DNA of 59,518 nt from DASXRA01 sp036558905 (GTDB lineage: Bacteria > Actinomycetota > Actinomycetes > Mycobacteriales > Jatrophihabitantaceae), in assembly GCA_036558905.1 (NCBI GenBank), contig DATBER010000017.1:1-59518 (forward strand), read 5' to 3'. The notes under the pieces were generated by a model that worked only from the letters and a program-made list of their open reading frames with translations, was not told the DNA's origin and ran no database searches. The translations under genes and the position numbers were made by a program. The stretch's first letter is position 1. Every line of letters starts with the position of its first letter. Below, one piece after another: positions 34,236-44,692 of this stretch.

Positions 34236-36137
34236 TCAGCGGTAGACGCGCAGGTCGGCCACGCTCCACCACTGCGGCGCGCTGCTGGTCGACACGACGC
34301 GCACGTACCGGAACGCGCCGCGGGGCAACGTGATCGTGGTCAGTTGCCCGCTGCCCGTACCGGTCACCGGCGCCGACCAGGACACCCCGTCGCGGCTGGT
34401 CGACAAGGCGTACCCGCGCGGGTAGTCGCCCACGTCCGGGCCGGTGTCGAGGACGAGCTCGCGGGCGGACGTGTTCGAGCCGAGGTCGACCTGCAGCGCC
34501 TGGCCGGGCTGCTGCGCCTCGCCGGTGGTCCACCGCGTACTGGCGTCGTCGTCGACCGCGTTGGGGGCGTCCGTCGCGCCGACGGTGGCCGTGGCCGACA
34601 TCCCGTCGGCGGGCAGCAGTCGCCGCCCATTGTCGAGCGCCTTCGACGGCGGCCACACGAACGTCGCGAGCGCGCCGCCGGGCAACGTGTAGTCGAACGA
34701 CGCGTCACCCTCGGCGATGGCCAGGCTGCGCGGATCGTCGTTCTCGTTGTGCACGACGAGGGCGGTCGAGCCGTCCGGGTCGCGGAACGCGACGTCCATG
34801 ATCTGGCCGTTCCAGCCGGTCGTGCCGAACGACGTGCTGGCGATGCGCATCGCGCCCGGACGCACGAACCGGGCCAGGTGGCCCAGCGTGTAGTACTCGG
34901 CGTCGCGGGTCACCGTCTGGCCGGGACCGACCGTGATGATGCCGGTGCACGTGTCGCAGCCGTTGTTGTGCGGGCCACCGGACGGATCGAGCGCGAGGTT
35001 CCAGTTGACCACGGTCTGGCCCCAGTTGCGGGTCACGCCGAGGACGAGGTTGCGCGCGTGCCACTTGAGCGTGTCGGAGAAGTACTGCGCGGGCGGGTCG
35101 GTCGGGCCGTGCGAGCCGGAGCACTCGGTGAACCAGATCTCCTTGTCCGGGAACGCGTCGTGCAGCGCGGTCTGGCGGGACGGGTCACCCGAGTAACAGT
35201 GGAACGCGGTGCCGGCCAGCCACTTGCCCGCGCTCGTGCCGAGCAGGTCGAACGGGTAGTTGACCTCCGGGTCCTCGCCCGGCGGCGTCGACGCGATGTC
35301 GTTCGGGTGCTCGGACCAGTTGTGGTCGTAGCCGAACAGCTCGGTGTGCAGGCCGGCCTGCCGCAGCGCGGGACCGAGCGCGTCGATCAGCTCGGCCTCC
35401 TGCGCGACCGGGAAGTCCATGCCCGGGTAGCCGTTCGGGTTGCGGTTCTGCGGCTCGTTCTGCAGCGTCACCGCGTACACCGGGACGCCCGCCGCCCGGT
35501 AGGCCTGGATGAACTTCACGAAGTACAGCGCGTACGCCTGATAGATACGCGGATCGTCGATCAGCCGGCCGCCGATGAGCGAGCCCGTCGTCTTCATCCA
35601 CGCCGGCGGGCTCCACGGTGTGGCGATGATCTTCAGCTGCGGGTTGAACGCCAGCGCCTGGCGCAGCAGCGGCAGGATCTGCGCCCGGTCGTGGTCGACC
35701 GAGAAATGCTGCATGCCGTAGTCGGTCGCGCCGGGCGGCAGGTCGTCGTAGGTGTAGAACGGCCCGTCGACGAAGTCGGACGCGCCCATCGGCTGGCGCA
35801 GCACGGACAGCGCGTCCGTACCGAACAGGTCGCGCATCGCGGCCGTGCGGTTGGCCGGATCGAGCTGGTACATGACGTGCGCGGACGAGTCGGTGATCGC
35901 CGCGCCGAAGCCGTCCATGCGCTGATAGGTCCGGCTCGGGTCGACGGTGACCGTGACGTTCGCCGAACCGCCGGAGTGGAACGCGACTGTGCCCGCGTCG
36001 TTCATGCGCTGGCTGCCGTCGGGTGTCGTGATCCACACGTGCGCCGACGGCAGCGCGCCCGGCGCCGCGCTCGCCGTGCCGGTCACCAGGCCGGCGCCCA
36101 GTGCCGCCGCGCCGGCGAGAGCCAACCACTTGCGCAT
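34236..36137 (-). CDS. Secreted GH30 glycosidase with C-terminal discoidin (CBM32-like) domain
   Basis: A 633-residue exported glycosidase. Residues 1-24 form the signal peptide (MRKWLALAGAAALGAGLVTGTASA). The GH30 barrel has RMDGFGAAITDSSAHVM (72-88), WSPPAWMKTTGS (174-185), acid/base Glu227 in TLQNEPQ and nucleophile Glu337 in WFTECSG. A beta domain follows. Residues 490-633 resemble an F5/8-type-C galactose-binding domain (AVDDDASTRWTTGEAQQPGQALQVDLG), probably for carbohydrate targeting. GH30 enzymes include glucosylceramidases, beta-1,6-glucanases and xylanases; the sub-specificity is not evident. AGGAGG precedes the ATG at 36137 by 8 nt. Confidence 0.88.
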   Translation of the reverse strand: MRKWLALAGAAALGAGLVTGTASAAPGALPSAHVWITTPDGSQRMNDAGTVAFHSGGSANVTVTVDPSRTYQRMDGFGAAITDSSAHVMYQLDPANRTAAMRDLFGTDALSVLRQPMGASDFVDGPFYTYDDLPPGATDYGMQHFSVDHDRAQILPLLRQALAFNPQLKIIATPWSPPAWMKTTGSLIGGRLIDDPRIYQAYALYFVKFIQAYRAAGVPVYAVTLQNEPQNRNPNGYPGMDFPVAQEAELIDALGPALRQAGLHTELFGYDHNWSEHPNDIASTPPGEDPEVNYPFDLLGTSAGKWLAGTAFHCYSGDPSRQTALHDAFPDKEIWFTECSGSHGPTDPPAQYFSDTLKWHARNLVLGVTRNWGQTVVNWNLALDPSGGPHNNGCDTCTGIITVGPGQTVTRDAEYYTLGHLARFVRPGAMRIASTSFGTTGWNGQIMDVAFRDPDGSTALVVHNENDDPRSLAIAEGDASFDYTLPGGALATFVWPPSKALDNGRRLLPADGMSATATVGATDAPNAVDDDASTRWTTGEAQQPGQALQVDLGSNTSARELVLDTGPDVGDYPRGYALSTSRDGVSWSAPVTGTGSGQLTTITLPRGAFRYVRVVSTSSAPQWWSVADLRVYR

Positions 36138-36217
36138 TCCGCACCTCCTGCGCTCAAAGCCCCCTCACACCGTTCCTACCCTCATCATCTAGTGGTCGAC
36201 CAGACCGAGGAGGAGAA

Positions 36218-36613
36218 GTGGACACACCCGACGTCGACCGGTGGCTGCAGGCCTACGTCGCCGCGTGGCGGAGCTACGACCGGGACCAGATCGAGGCGTT
36301 GTTCGCCGAGGACGTCACGTACCGATACCACCCGTACGACGAGCCGCTGCGGGGCCGCGCCGCAGTGGTCGCGTCCTGGCTCGGCGAGGACGGCGCGGCC
36401 GGCGCCTCCATCCGCGACCAGCCCGGGACCTACGACGCCGGCTACCGAGCCGTGGCCGTCGACGGGCCGGTCGCGGTGGCGACCGGCAGCTCCCGGTACC
36501 GCGCCGAGCCCGGTGGGCCCATCGAGAAGACCTACGACAACTGCTTCGTGATCCGCTTCGACCAGGACGGCCGGTGCACGGACTTCACCGAGTGGTACAT
36601 GAAGCGGCCCTAG
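36218..36613 (+). CDS. SnoaL-like (NTF2-fold) protein
   Basis: A 131-residue NTF2-fold protein. It has the family layout: DVDRWLQAYVAAWRSYDRDQIEALFAEDVTYRYHPYDEPLRGRAAV, then beta strands ending RCTDFTEWYMKRP. SnoaL-like domains serve as cyclases, isomerases or small-ligand binders; no substrate is evident. The GTG at 36218 follows GAGGAGGAG by 5 nt. Its stop overlaps the convergent oxidase gene by 4 nt. Confidence 0.8.
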   Translation: MDTPDVDRWLQAYVAAWRSYDRDQIEALFAEDVTYRYHPYDEPLRGRAAVVASWLGEDGAAGASIRDQPGTYDAGYRAVAVDGPVAVATGSSRYRAEPGGPIEKTYDNCFVIRFDQDGRCTDFTEWYMKRP

Positions 36614-37695
36614 CCCGGCAGCGCGAACCGCTCTGGCGGGCGGGTGCCGTCCAGGGCCAGGTCGGCGAGCAGCCGACCGATCACCGGCGCGAACTTGAAA
36701 CCGTGCCCGGAGAAGCCGGCGGCCAGGACGAGGTTGCCCACAGCGTCGACCACGAAGTCCTCGTCGTCGGTGGACGTGTAGGTGCAGCTGATCGGTGTCC
36801 AGTTCTCGACGTCGACGCCGGGCACCCACTCCGCCACGTAGTCGAGCAGCGTCTTCAGCCGCGTCGCCTCCGGGGTGAAGTCGCGCCGGTCCGGGTCGCA
36901 CTCCGGCCCGGCGTGGTGGAAGCCGACCTTGATGCCCTCGCCCGGCGTGCGCATTCCGTAGACGAACCGGAACGGCTCCGTGCCGGCGTCTCGACGGTGA
37001 ATGAAGCCCGGCCACTCCCCGTCCACCCGTGCCTCGAAGTGCAGCGGCTGCTCCTGAGTGACCCGCAGCGGCGGCAATGACACGTGCTCGCCCAGCAGTC
37101 GCTGCGTCCACGCGCCGGCCGTCACCACGACCCGCTGGGCCCGGTAGGTGTCGTCGCCGACCGTGACCGCGTCGGGCTCGATGCGCGTGACCGGAGCCCG
37201 GTGGCGGACCTCGGCGCCGTGCCCGGCGGCCAGTTGTTGCAGGGCGCTCACTGCAGCGTCGGCGTCCAGGCGGCCGCTCTGCGGATGCAGCAGCACCCGC
37301 TCGGCGAAGCGCAGACCGGGCCAGCGGCGGGCCGCCTCGTCCGGCTCGAGCCACTCCCCGACCACGCCCTGGGATTCGAGCGCGGCCGCGATCAGCCGCA
37401 GGGTGGGCAGGTCGCCGTGGTCGACGCCGCCGGTGATCGCGAGCAGCGAGGTGCCACTGGCCGATTCGATCTCGCGCCACAACGGCAACGACCGGACGAC
37501 CAGTTCGACGTAGAACGATTCGGGGTAGGCGTACCGGAACATGCGCGATGCCCCGTGTGACGCCCCGCGGACGTGGCCCGGCTCGAAGCGTTCGAGCAGC
37601 ACCGTGGCGGCGCCCCGCTTGGCCAGCTCCCAGGCGGCCGCCGACCCCATGACTCCCCCACCGACGACGACCACGTCGGCCTCGATGACGCCCAT
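36610..37695 (-). CDS. FAD-dependent amine oxidase, monomeric sarcosine oxidase/SolA-like
   Basis: A 361-residue flavoprotein of the MSOX/MTOX (N-methyl-tryptophan oxidase) family. The Rossmann FAD loop is VVVGGGVMGSAAAWELAKRG (8-27), followed by RGASHGASRMFRYAY, typical of this group. Cys304 in PISCTYTSTDDEDF is at the position of the covalent 8alpha-S-cysteinyl-FAD link (Cys315 in MSOX). GFSGHGFKFAPVIG closes the FAD site. The enzyme oxidises a secondary amine such as an N-methyl amino acid, releasing formaldehyde and hydrogen peroxide. The exact substrate is not evident from the sequence. Confidence 0.85.
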   Translation of the reverse strand: MGVIEADVVVVGGGVMGSAAAWELAKRGAATVLLERFEPGHVRGASHGASRMFRYAYPESFYVELVVRSLPLWREIESASGTSLLAITGGVDHGDLPTLRLIAAALESQGVVGEWLEPDEAARRWPGLRFAERVLLHPQSGRLDADAAVSALQQLAAGHGAEVRHRAPVTRIEPDAVTVGDDTYRAQRVVVTAGAWTQRLLGEHVSLPPLRVTQEQPLHFEARVDGEWPGFIHRRDAGTEPFRFVYGMRTPGEGIKVGFHHAGPECDPDRRDFTPEATRLKTLLDYVAEWVPGVDVENWTPISCTYTSTDDEDFVVDAVGNLVLAAGFSGHGFKFAPVIGRLLADLALDGTRPPERFALPG

Positions 37696-37758
37696 CGTCT
37701 TGTCCTACCAGAATGGGCCTGCCGGAACACCCGTCCGTTCGAGATCATTGGACTGATC

Positions 37759-38766
37759 ATGAGAGCTGTCATCTACCGCGAGAACGGCCCGTCGAACGTC
37801 CTGCAGCTGGTCGATCGCCCGATGCCCGAGCCCGGGCCGGGCGAGGTGCGCGTGAAGATGCACCTGTCCGCGGTGAACCCCACCGACTGGAAGGGCCGGG
37901 CCGGCCGGCCGGTCGCCTTCGGCGAGCAGGTACCCAACGAGGACGGCTCGGGGGTGGTCGACGCGGTCGGATCCGGCGTCGATCCGGCCCGCGTCGGTGA
38001 GCGGGTCTGGGTGTGGCTGGCCGCCCACCAGCGCCCGGAAGGCACCGCCCAGGAGTACCTGCTGATCCCGGCCGAGCGGGCCGTAGCCCTGCCCGACGGC
38101 GCCTCGTTCGAGCTCGGCGCCGACATCGGAGTGCCGTTCCTCACCGCCCACCGCACCCTGACCGTGCGCGAGGGCGGCCCGACGCAGCTGGCCCCCGGTG
38201 CCCTGGACGGGCGGACCGTGCTTGTCGCAGGCGGGGCGGGCGCGGTGGGCAATGCCGCCATCCAGCTCGCCCGCTGGGCCGGCGCCACCGTGCTCACCAC
38301 GGTGAGCAGCGCGGAGAAGGCGGCGCTGGCCACTGCGGCCGGCGCCCAGCACGTGATCAACTACCGCACGCACGACATCGTGGCCGAGGTGCGCCGGGTC
38401 GCGCCCGACGGCGCCGACATCGTCGTCGAGGTGTCGACCACCAACGCTGGTCTCGACGTCGACCTGCTGGCCGCCAACGGCGTCGTCGCCATGTACGCAG
38501 GTACCGCGGGCGATGAGGTCGCCGTGCCGCTGCGGCCGGCCATGGCGATCAACGCCCGCTGGCAGTACGTGCTGCTCTACACGATCCCGGACGCGGCCAA
38601 GTCCGCTGCAGTGGCCGGCGTGACCGACGCGGCGGCGGCCGGCGCGATCGACGTGGGCGATTCGGTCGGGCTGCCGCTGCACCGCTTCCCGCTCGAGCAG
38701 ACGGCCGCCGCGCACGACGCGGTCGAGGGCGGCGCGGTGGGCAAGGTGCTGATCGAGATCGGCTGA
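37759..38766 (+). CDS. Quinone oxidoreductase-like, zinc-free MDR protein
   Basis: A 335-residue medium-chain reductase without zinc ligands. The catalytic-type N-terminal domain has EVRVKMHLSAVNPTDWKGRAGR and PNEDGSGVVDAVG. The NADPH loop is VLVAGGAGAVGNAAIQLARWAGATVL (about 155-180), with the AxxGxxG pattern of the QOR/zeta-crystallin subgroup. It reduces quinones or alkenal-type electrophiles with NADPH. It starts 63 nt from the divergent oxidase gene. No ribosome binding site is visible before the ATG. Confidence 0.87.
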   Translation: MRAVIYRENGPSNVLQLVDRPMPEPGPGEVRVKMHLSAVNPTDWKGRAGRPVAFGEQVPNEDGSGVVDAVGSGVDPARVGERVWVWLAAHQRPEGTAQEYLLIPAERAVALPDGASFELGADIGVPFLTAHRTLTVREGGPTQLAPGALDGRTVLVAGGAGAVGNAAIQLARWAGATVLTTVSSAEKAALATAAGAQHVINYRTHDIVAEVRRVAPDGADIVVEVSTTNAGLDVDLLAANGVVAMYAGTAGDEVAVPLRPAMAINARWQYVLLYTIPDAAKSAAVAGVTDAAAAGAIDVGDSVGLPLHRFPLEQTAAAHDAVEGGAVGKVLIEIG

Positions 38767-38786
38767 TCGGCTGATCGGCGGTCGGC

Positions 38787-39002
38787 TCAGTGCAGCGAGT
38801 GCTGCAGCACCAGGATGCCGACACCGGTGAACAGCAGCATCAGGAGCGCGACGGAGATCATCACGACGACGTCGAGGAACCGGTCGGCGTCGCGGGCCGG
38901 CATCTTGCGGACGGTGGCTCGGGCCGCGGTTCGGCTCGCGGCGCCGACGTTCCAACGTCTCGAAGCGCCGCGCGTTCGGCGTAACGCGAACGTGCCGGCC
39001 AC
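38787..39002 (-). CDS. Small single-span membrane protein (putative)
   Basis: A short frame of about 70 codons encoding a basic N-terminus and a C-terminal hydrophobic helix (VVVMISVALLMLLFTGVGILVLQ) ending HSLH. The helix and codon use suggest a real small membrane protein, but there is no good ribosome binding site at the GTG at 39002. A shorter start, the ATG at 38903 (MPARDADRFLDVV), would leave 38 residues with the helix intact. It is convergent with the quinone oxidoreductase. Confidence 0.4.
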   Translation of the reverse strand: MAGTFALRRTRGASRRWNVGAASRTAARATVRKMPARDADRFLDVVVMISVALLMLLFTGVGILVLQHSLH

Positions 39003-39166
39003 CAATCGTGTCTACCTTGGGTAACAGTTCGGTAACCACAGTCCGCTGGCGATCGCAACCGGACTGTGACCCTGGCGTCAAGAAACAGCCGGCATTCGTC
39101 ATCAGGCGGACACGTACCGGCCCCGATCTCGTTCGATCCGGGGCGGCCCCGAGGGGACATCAGCGC
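39003..39166. other. Gene-free stretch upstream of the esterase fragment
   Basis: I see no coding sequence with plausible composition here. A direct repeat GGTAAC-agttc-GGTAAC lies at about 39018-39034. The rest, up to nrdJ, holds only the esterase fragment and the nrdJ terminator. Confidence 0.4.
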
Positions 39167-39391
39167 TCAGCGATACAGCGCGTGATCGGCGAAGAACCGC
39201 CAGATGATCGTCCTTGCCGAGATCGTCTGGGTGATGACGCCCGGTCCGCTCTCGGCCGGTGCGCCAGGCCAGGCGTGGTTGGCGCAGGTGATCGGATGCC
39301 GGGCTATTGTCGCGGCGCTCGCTCGGCGGACCAGGCCGATCGCGCCCCGGGCCGACCGGCCGGGGACAGGCAACTGCCCCGGTCCCGCCAT
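39167..39391 (-). pseudogene. C-terminal fragment of a PHB-depolymerase-type esterase
   Basis: The last 45 or so codons (HPITCANHAWPGAPAESG, then TISARTIIWRFFADH) read like the end of a LpqC/PHB-depolymerase family esterase. There the catalytic His sits in GHAWPG and the protein ends with an N/S-A-T-x-x-I-W-x-F-F helix. The preceding 30 codons have no similarity to an esterase, and no Ser or Asp of the triad can be found nearby. So this is a 3' relic of a deleted gene rather than a functional protein. The similarity comes from memory of the family pattern. Confidence 0.55.
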
Positions 39392-39406
39392 TGGGACCGG
39401 GGCAGT
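39373..39406 (-). terminator. Terminator of the nrdR-nrdJ operon
   Basis: A perfect 14-bp stem (actgccccggtccc / gggaccggggcagt) with a 6-nt loop lies 42 nt past the nrdJ stop on the same strand. A weak T run (TTG) follows. Confidence 0.8.
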
Positions 39407-39447
39407 CGAGCTGTCGCGTCAACCGTCGAGCGGTCGGCACCTAACCG

Positions 39448-42333
<2,886 letters not shown>

Positions 42334-42394
42334 TCGCCTCTCCCTCTGATGGGTACTCATGCCTCGGTTGTGCTGATGTCTGGGTCGATCCCCG

Positions 42395-42868
42395 TTACGG
42401 CTTGTCGGGTCGGTCGGCGGCTCGGTGGGCGACGCGCAGCTCGGAGATCGCCTTCTCGAAGTCGTCGATCGAGCTGAACGCCTGGTAGACGCTGGCGAAA
42501 CGCAGGTAGGCCACCTCGTCGAGTTGGCGCAGCGGGCCGAGGATGGCCAGGCCGACCTCGTCGCTGGGCACCTCGGCCACGCCGGTGGCGCGGATCGCTT
42601 CCTCCACCGTCTGGGCCAGCTGGGCCAGTGCGTCCTCGTCGACCGGCCGCCCCTGGCACGCGCGGCGGACTCCGTTGACCACCTTCTGCCGGCTGAACGG
42701 CTCGGTCACCCCGCTGCGCTTGATGACGGCGAGCGTGGCCTCCTCGACGGTCGTGAACCGCCGACCGCACTCCTGGCAGCTACGTCGCCGACGGATGACC
42801 TGCCCCTCGTCCTGCTCGCGTGAGTCGACCACTCGCGAGTCCGGATGACGGCAGTACGGACACCGCAT
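42395..42868 (-). CDS. nrdR: Transcriptional repressor NrdR
   Basis: A 157-residue regulator of ribonucleotide reductase genes. The N-terminal zinc ribbon has Cys3, Cys6, Cys31 and Cys34 (CPYC, CQEC), followed by the ATP-cone (VIKRSGVTEPFSRQKVVNGVRRACQGRPV) that senses ATP/dATP. It represses nrd genes through pairs of NrdR boxes. It is encoded directly upstream of nrdJ (61 nt), so it probably controls its own operon. A matching box lies at 43039-43051. Confidence 0.97.
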   Translation of the reverse strand: MRCPYCRHPDSRVVDSREQDEGQVIRRRRSCQECGRRFTTVEEATLAVIKRSGVTEPFSRQKVVNGVRRACQGRPVDEDALAQLAQTVEEAIRATGVAEVPSDEVGLAILGPLRQLDEVAYLRFASVYQAFSSIDDFEKAISELRVAHRAADRPDKP

Positions 42869-42938
42869 CGTGTCGCCTCCTCACTGGCGCTGACGCCGCC
42901 CGGTGCTCCCCCGCCAAACCCTCGTCACCCGCGGCTTC

Positions 42939-43023
42939 TGTGGATGAGGCTGCTGACAACGTGGGGACGAACTGTGGACCATCAACCCCAACCTGTGGAC
43001 CATGAACCCCAAGTTGTGGATGA
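42939..43023. promoter_or_regulatory. Array of four DnaA-box-like sequences in the nrdR leader
   Basis: TGTGGATGA (42939), TGTGGACCA (42973), TGTGGACCA (42994) and TGTGGATGA (43015) each match the complement of a DnaA box (TTATCCACA or TTGTCCACA) in 8 of 9 bases. The last three are spaced exactly 21 bp. The middle two lie in an almost perfect tandem of CTGTGGACCATNAACCCC. They sit downstream of the probable nrdR start site. In E. coli DnaA boxes regulate nrdAB, so DnaA control is plausible here. Confidence 0.55.
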
Positions 43024-43024
43024 C

Positions 43025-43060
43025 TTACACCATTGTAACTACTAGATGTAGGGGTTGAAC
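43025..43060 (-). promoter_or_regulatory. nrdR-nrdJ promoter with NrdR-like boxes
   Basis: On the minus strand TTCAAC (43054-43059) is followed after 16 nt by TACAAT (43032-43037), a fair sigma-70-type promoter. Between and over these boxes lie two inverted repeats: CTAC-tagat-GTAG (43039-43051), which reads CTACATCTAG on the minus strand and fits the NrdR box core CwAtATaTwG at 8 of 10 positions, and TTACA-ccat-TGTAA (43025-43038). Binding here would block RNA polymerase. Confidence 0.6.
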
Positions 43061-43190
43061 GCTAGAACGCCGACGCGATCTGCGCAAGGCGAAACGCGGC
43101 GCGTCGCGACCGTCCCGGAGCCCGAAGCGCATCCGCCGGCGCTGGCCCGGGCGAACCAGCGACCGACGGCGGAGCCGGCCAGCGAGCGGA

Positions 43191-43688
43191 TCAGCGGATG
43201 CGCAACACCTGGCCCGGCCGCAGATCAGGGCCGGACAGGTGGTTGATCCGCTGGAGGTCGGCGACGACCGTGCGCGGGTCGCGCTGGGGTGCGATCCGGG
43301 AGGCGATCGACCACAGCGTGTCGCCGTCCTGGACGGTGACGGCAGCGGCCGCGGACCCCGTGGCGTGCGGCGTCGGCGCGGACGCGTGGGCCAGCCCCAG
43401 CAACCCGGCGGTAAGCGCCGCGGCGACCAGGCCCAGGACGACGTAGCCGCGCCGGGTCAGCCGCAGCGGGGCGGCGGTGCGGACCGTCTCGCCGACCGGG
43501 GCGGCGGGCCGGACCGGGTAGGTCCGCACCGTCTGCTCAGCGGCCTGACGCAACGAGCTGTCCGCGAGGCGCTCGGCCCCGGGCACCGGATCGGGCCGGC
43601 GTGGCCGGAACGGCAACACCGTCGCGGTACGCGGACGAGCCTGCACCGGGATGTAGACCTCGGGCGGGAACTCGGTGGCTGCGGACAT
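43191..43688 (-). CDS. LysM-domain membrane protein, SOS-linked (YneA/Rv2719c-like)
   Basis: A 165-residue single-span protein: about 85 cytosolic residues, a membrane helix (GYVVLGLVAAALTAGLLGLAHA), then an external LysM domain (VTVQDGDTLWSIASRIAPQRDPRTVVADLQRINHLSGPDLRPGQVLRIR) that binds peptidoglycan. Its place divergent to lexA matches Rv2719c of M. tuberculosis and YneA of Bacillus, which delay cell division during DNA damage. Two adjacent LexA boxes lie 42-73 nt upstream of its ATG. GAGGAG precedes the ATG at 43688. Confidence 0.85.
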   Translation of the reverse strand: MSAATEFPPEVYIPVQARPRTATVLPFRPRRPDPVPGAERLADSSLRQAAEQTVRTYPVRPAAPVGETVRTAAPLRLTRRGYVVLGLVAAALTAGLLGLAHASAPTPHATGSAAAAVTVQDGDTLWSIASRIAPQRDPRTVVADLQRINHLSGPDLRPGQVLRIR

Positions 43689-43729
43689 CTGAAACTCCTC
43701 GGAAACGCCGGGTCGGCGGTACCCTTGTC

Positions 43730-43745
43730 TCGAACGGTCGTTCGA
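43730..43745. promoter_or_regulatory. LexA (SOS) box 1
   Basis: TCGAACGGTCGTTCGA is a perfect dyad matching the actinobacterial consensus TCGAAC-N4-GTTCGA. It lies 42 nt upstream of the LysM gene, in the lexA divergent region. Confidence 0.93.
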
Positions 43746-43761
43746 TCGAACGCCTGTACGA
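43746..43761. promoter_or_regulatory. LexA (SOS) box 2, contiguous with box 1
   Basis: TCGAACGCCTGTACGA matches 11 of 12 consensus bases and begins at the base after box 1 ends, so the two boxes lie in a strict 16-bp tandem. Cooperative binding of two LexA dimers is a plausible consequence. Confidence 0.8.
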
Positions 43762-43810
43762 AGATGTACCACCACCCTCCGACAGAATCCAGATTCGCCC
43801 GGCGTGTTGT

Positions 43811-43826
43811 TCGAACAGATGTTTGA
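43811..43826. promoter_or_regulatory. LexA (SOS) box 3, lexA-proximal
   Basis: TCGAACAGATGTTTGA matches 11 of 12 consensus bases and lies 68 nt upstream of the lexA GTG, where it would repress lexA itself. Confidence 0.85.
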
Positions 43827-43894
43827 GATCGCCTCAAGATCGGGCTAGCGTCCAGGCCATTCGGACGCATTGGCCAACCCAGGGAGCTGAACCA

Positions 43895-44674
43895 GTGCCG
43901 CGACAGACGCAATCCACATCCGCCAAGTCGGCCGCCGCCAAGCGCGGCGCTCCCCGGGGTAGCCGGACGGCGCCGCTCGCCACGCCGGGCAGCGCCAAGG
44001 TCACCGAACTGTCCGACCGAGATCGCAACGACGGCCTGACCACCCGGCAGCGCGTCATCCTCGACGTCATCCGCGAGTCGGTGAACCGGCGCGGCTACCC
44101 GCCGAGTATCCGCGAGATCTGCGAGGCGGCAGGACTGGCGTCCACGTCGAGCGTGGCCCACCAGCTGCACGTGCTCGAGCGCAAGGGCTACCTGCGGCGC
44201 GACCCGAACCGCCCCCGCGCGGTCGACGTCCGCTCGTCGGGCAAGACCAAGCGTTCCCGGCGTGGCGACGACTCGTCGGCCGAGGCCGCCGGCGCGGCCG
44301 GACCGGTGTTCGTCCCGGTGGTCGGCCGGATCGCGGCCGGCGGTCCGATCCTGGCCGAGGAGATGGTCGAGGACGTCTTCCCGCTCCCCCGCGCGCTCGT
44401 CACCGAGGGAACGCTGTTCGTGCTGCGTGTCACCGGCGACTCGATGATCGACGCCGCGATCTCCGACGGCGACTGGGTGGTCGTGCAGCAGCAGCCCGAC
44501 GCCGACAACGGCGACATCGTCGCGGCCATGATCGACGGCGAGGCGACTGTCAAGACGCTGCAGCGCCGCGACGGCCAGATCTGGCTGATGCCGCACAACG
44601 CGGCGTACGCGCCCATCGACGGCACCGACGCGACGATCCTCGGCAAGGTGGTCAGCGTCCTGCGGCGGGTGTGA
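43895..44674 (+). CDS. lexA: SOS repressor LexA
   Basis: A 259-residue repressor-protease. After a basic N-terminal extension (about 45 residues, longer than in E. coli) comes the winged helix (LTTRQRVILDVIRESVNRRGYPPSIREICEAAGLASTSSVAHQL). The cleavage site Ala-Gly is in RIAAGGP (about residue 147), and the catalytic dyad is Ser183 (VTGDSMID) and Lys220 (EATVKTLQ). RecA-DNA filaments trigger self-cleavage, relieving repression of SOS genes. The GTG at 43895 follows AGGGAG by 8 nt. Its 3' end forms half of a terminator hairpin with the stop codon inside. Confidence 0.96.
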   Translation: MPRQTQSTSAKSAAAKRGAPRGSRTAPLATPGSAKVTELSDRDRNDGLTTRQRVILDVIRESVNRRGYPPSIREICEAAGLASTSSVAHQLHVLERKGYLRRDPNRPRAVDVRSSGKTKRSRRGDDSSAEAAGAAGPVFVPVVGRIAAGGPILAEEMVEDVFPLPRALVTEGTLFVLRVTGDSMIDAAISDGDWVVVQQQPDADNGDIVAAMIDGEATVKTLQRRDGQIWLMPHNAAYAPIDGTDATILGKVVSVLRRV

Positions 44675-44685
44675 CCCGCCGCAGG
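44659..44685. terminator. Bidirectional terminator between lexA and eccC
   Basis: A perfect 12-bp stem (cctgcggcgggt / acccgccgcagg) with a 3-nt loop that contains the start of the lexA stop codon. The eccC stop lies 8 nt beyond, so it can serve both convergent genes. Confidence 0.8.
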
Positions 44686-44692
44686 AAACTGC

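Noticed and set aside
39102..39440. 112-codon minus-strand frame
   Set aside because: Arg/Pro-rich composition typical of a shadow frame, overlapping the esterase fragment and the nrdJ terminator.
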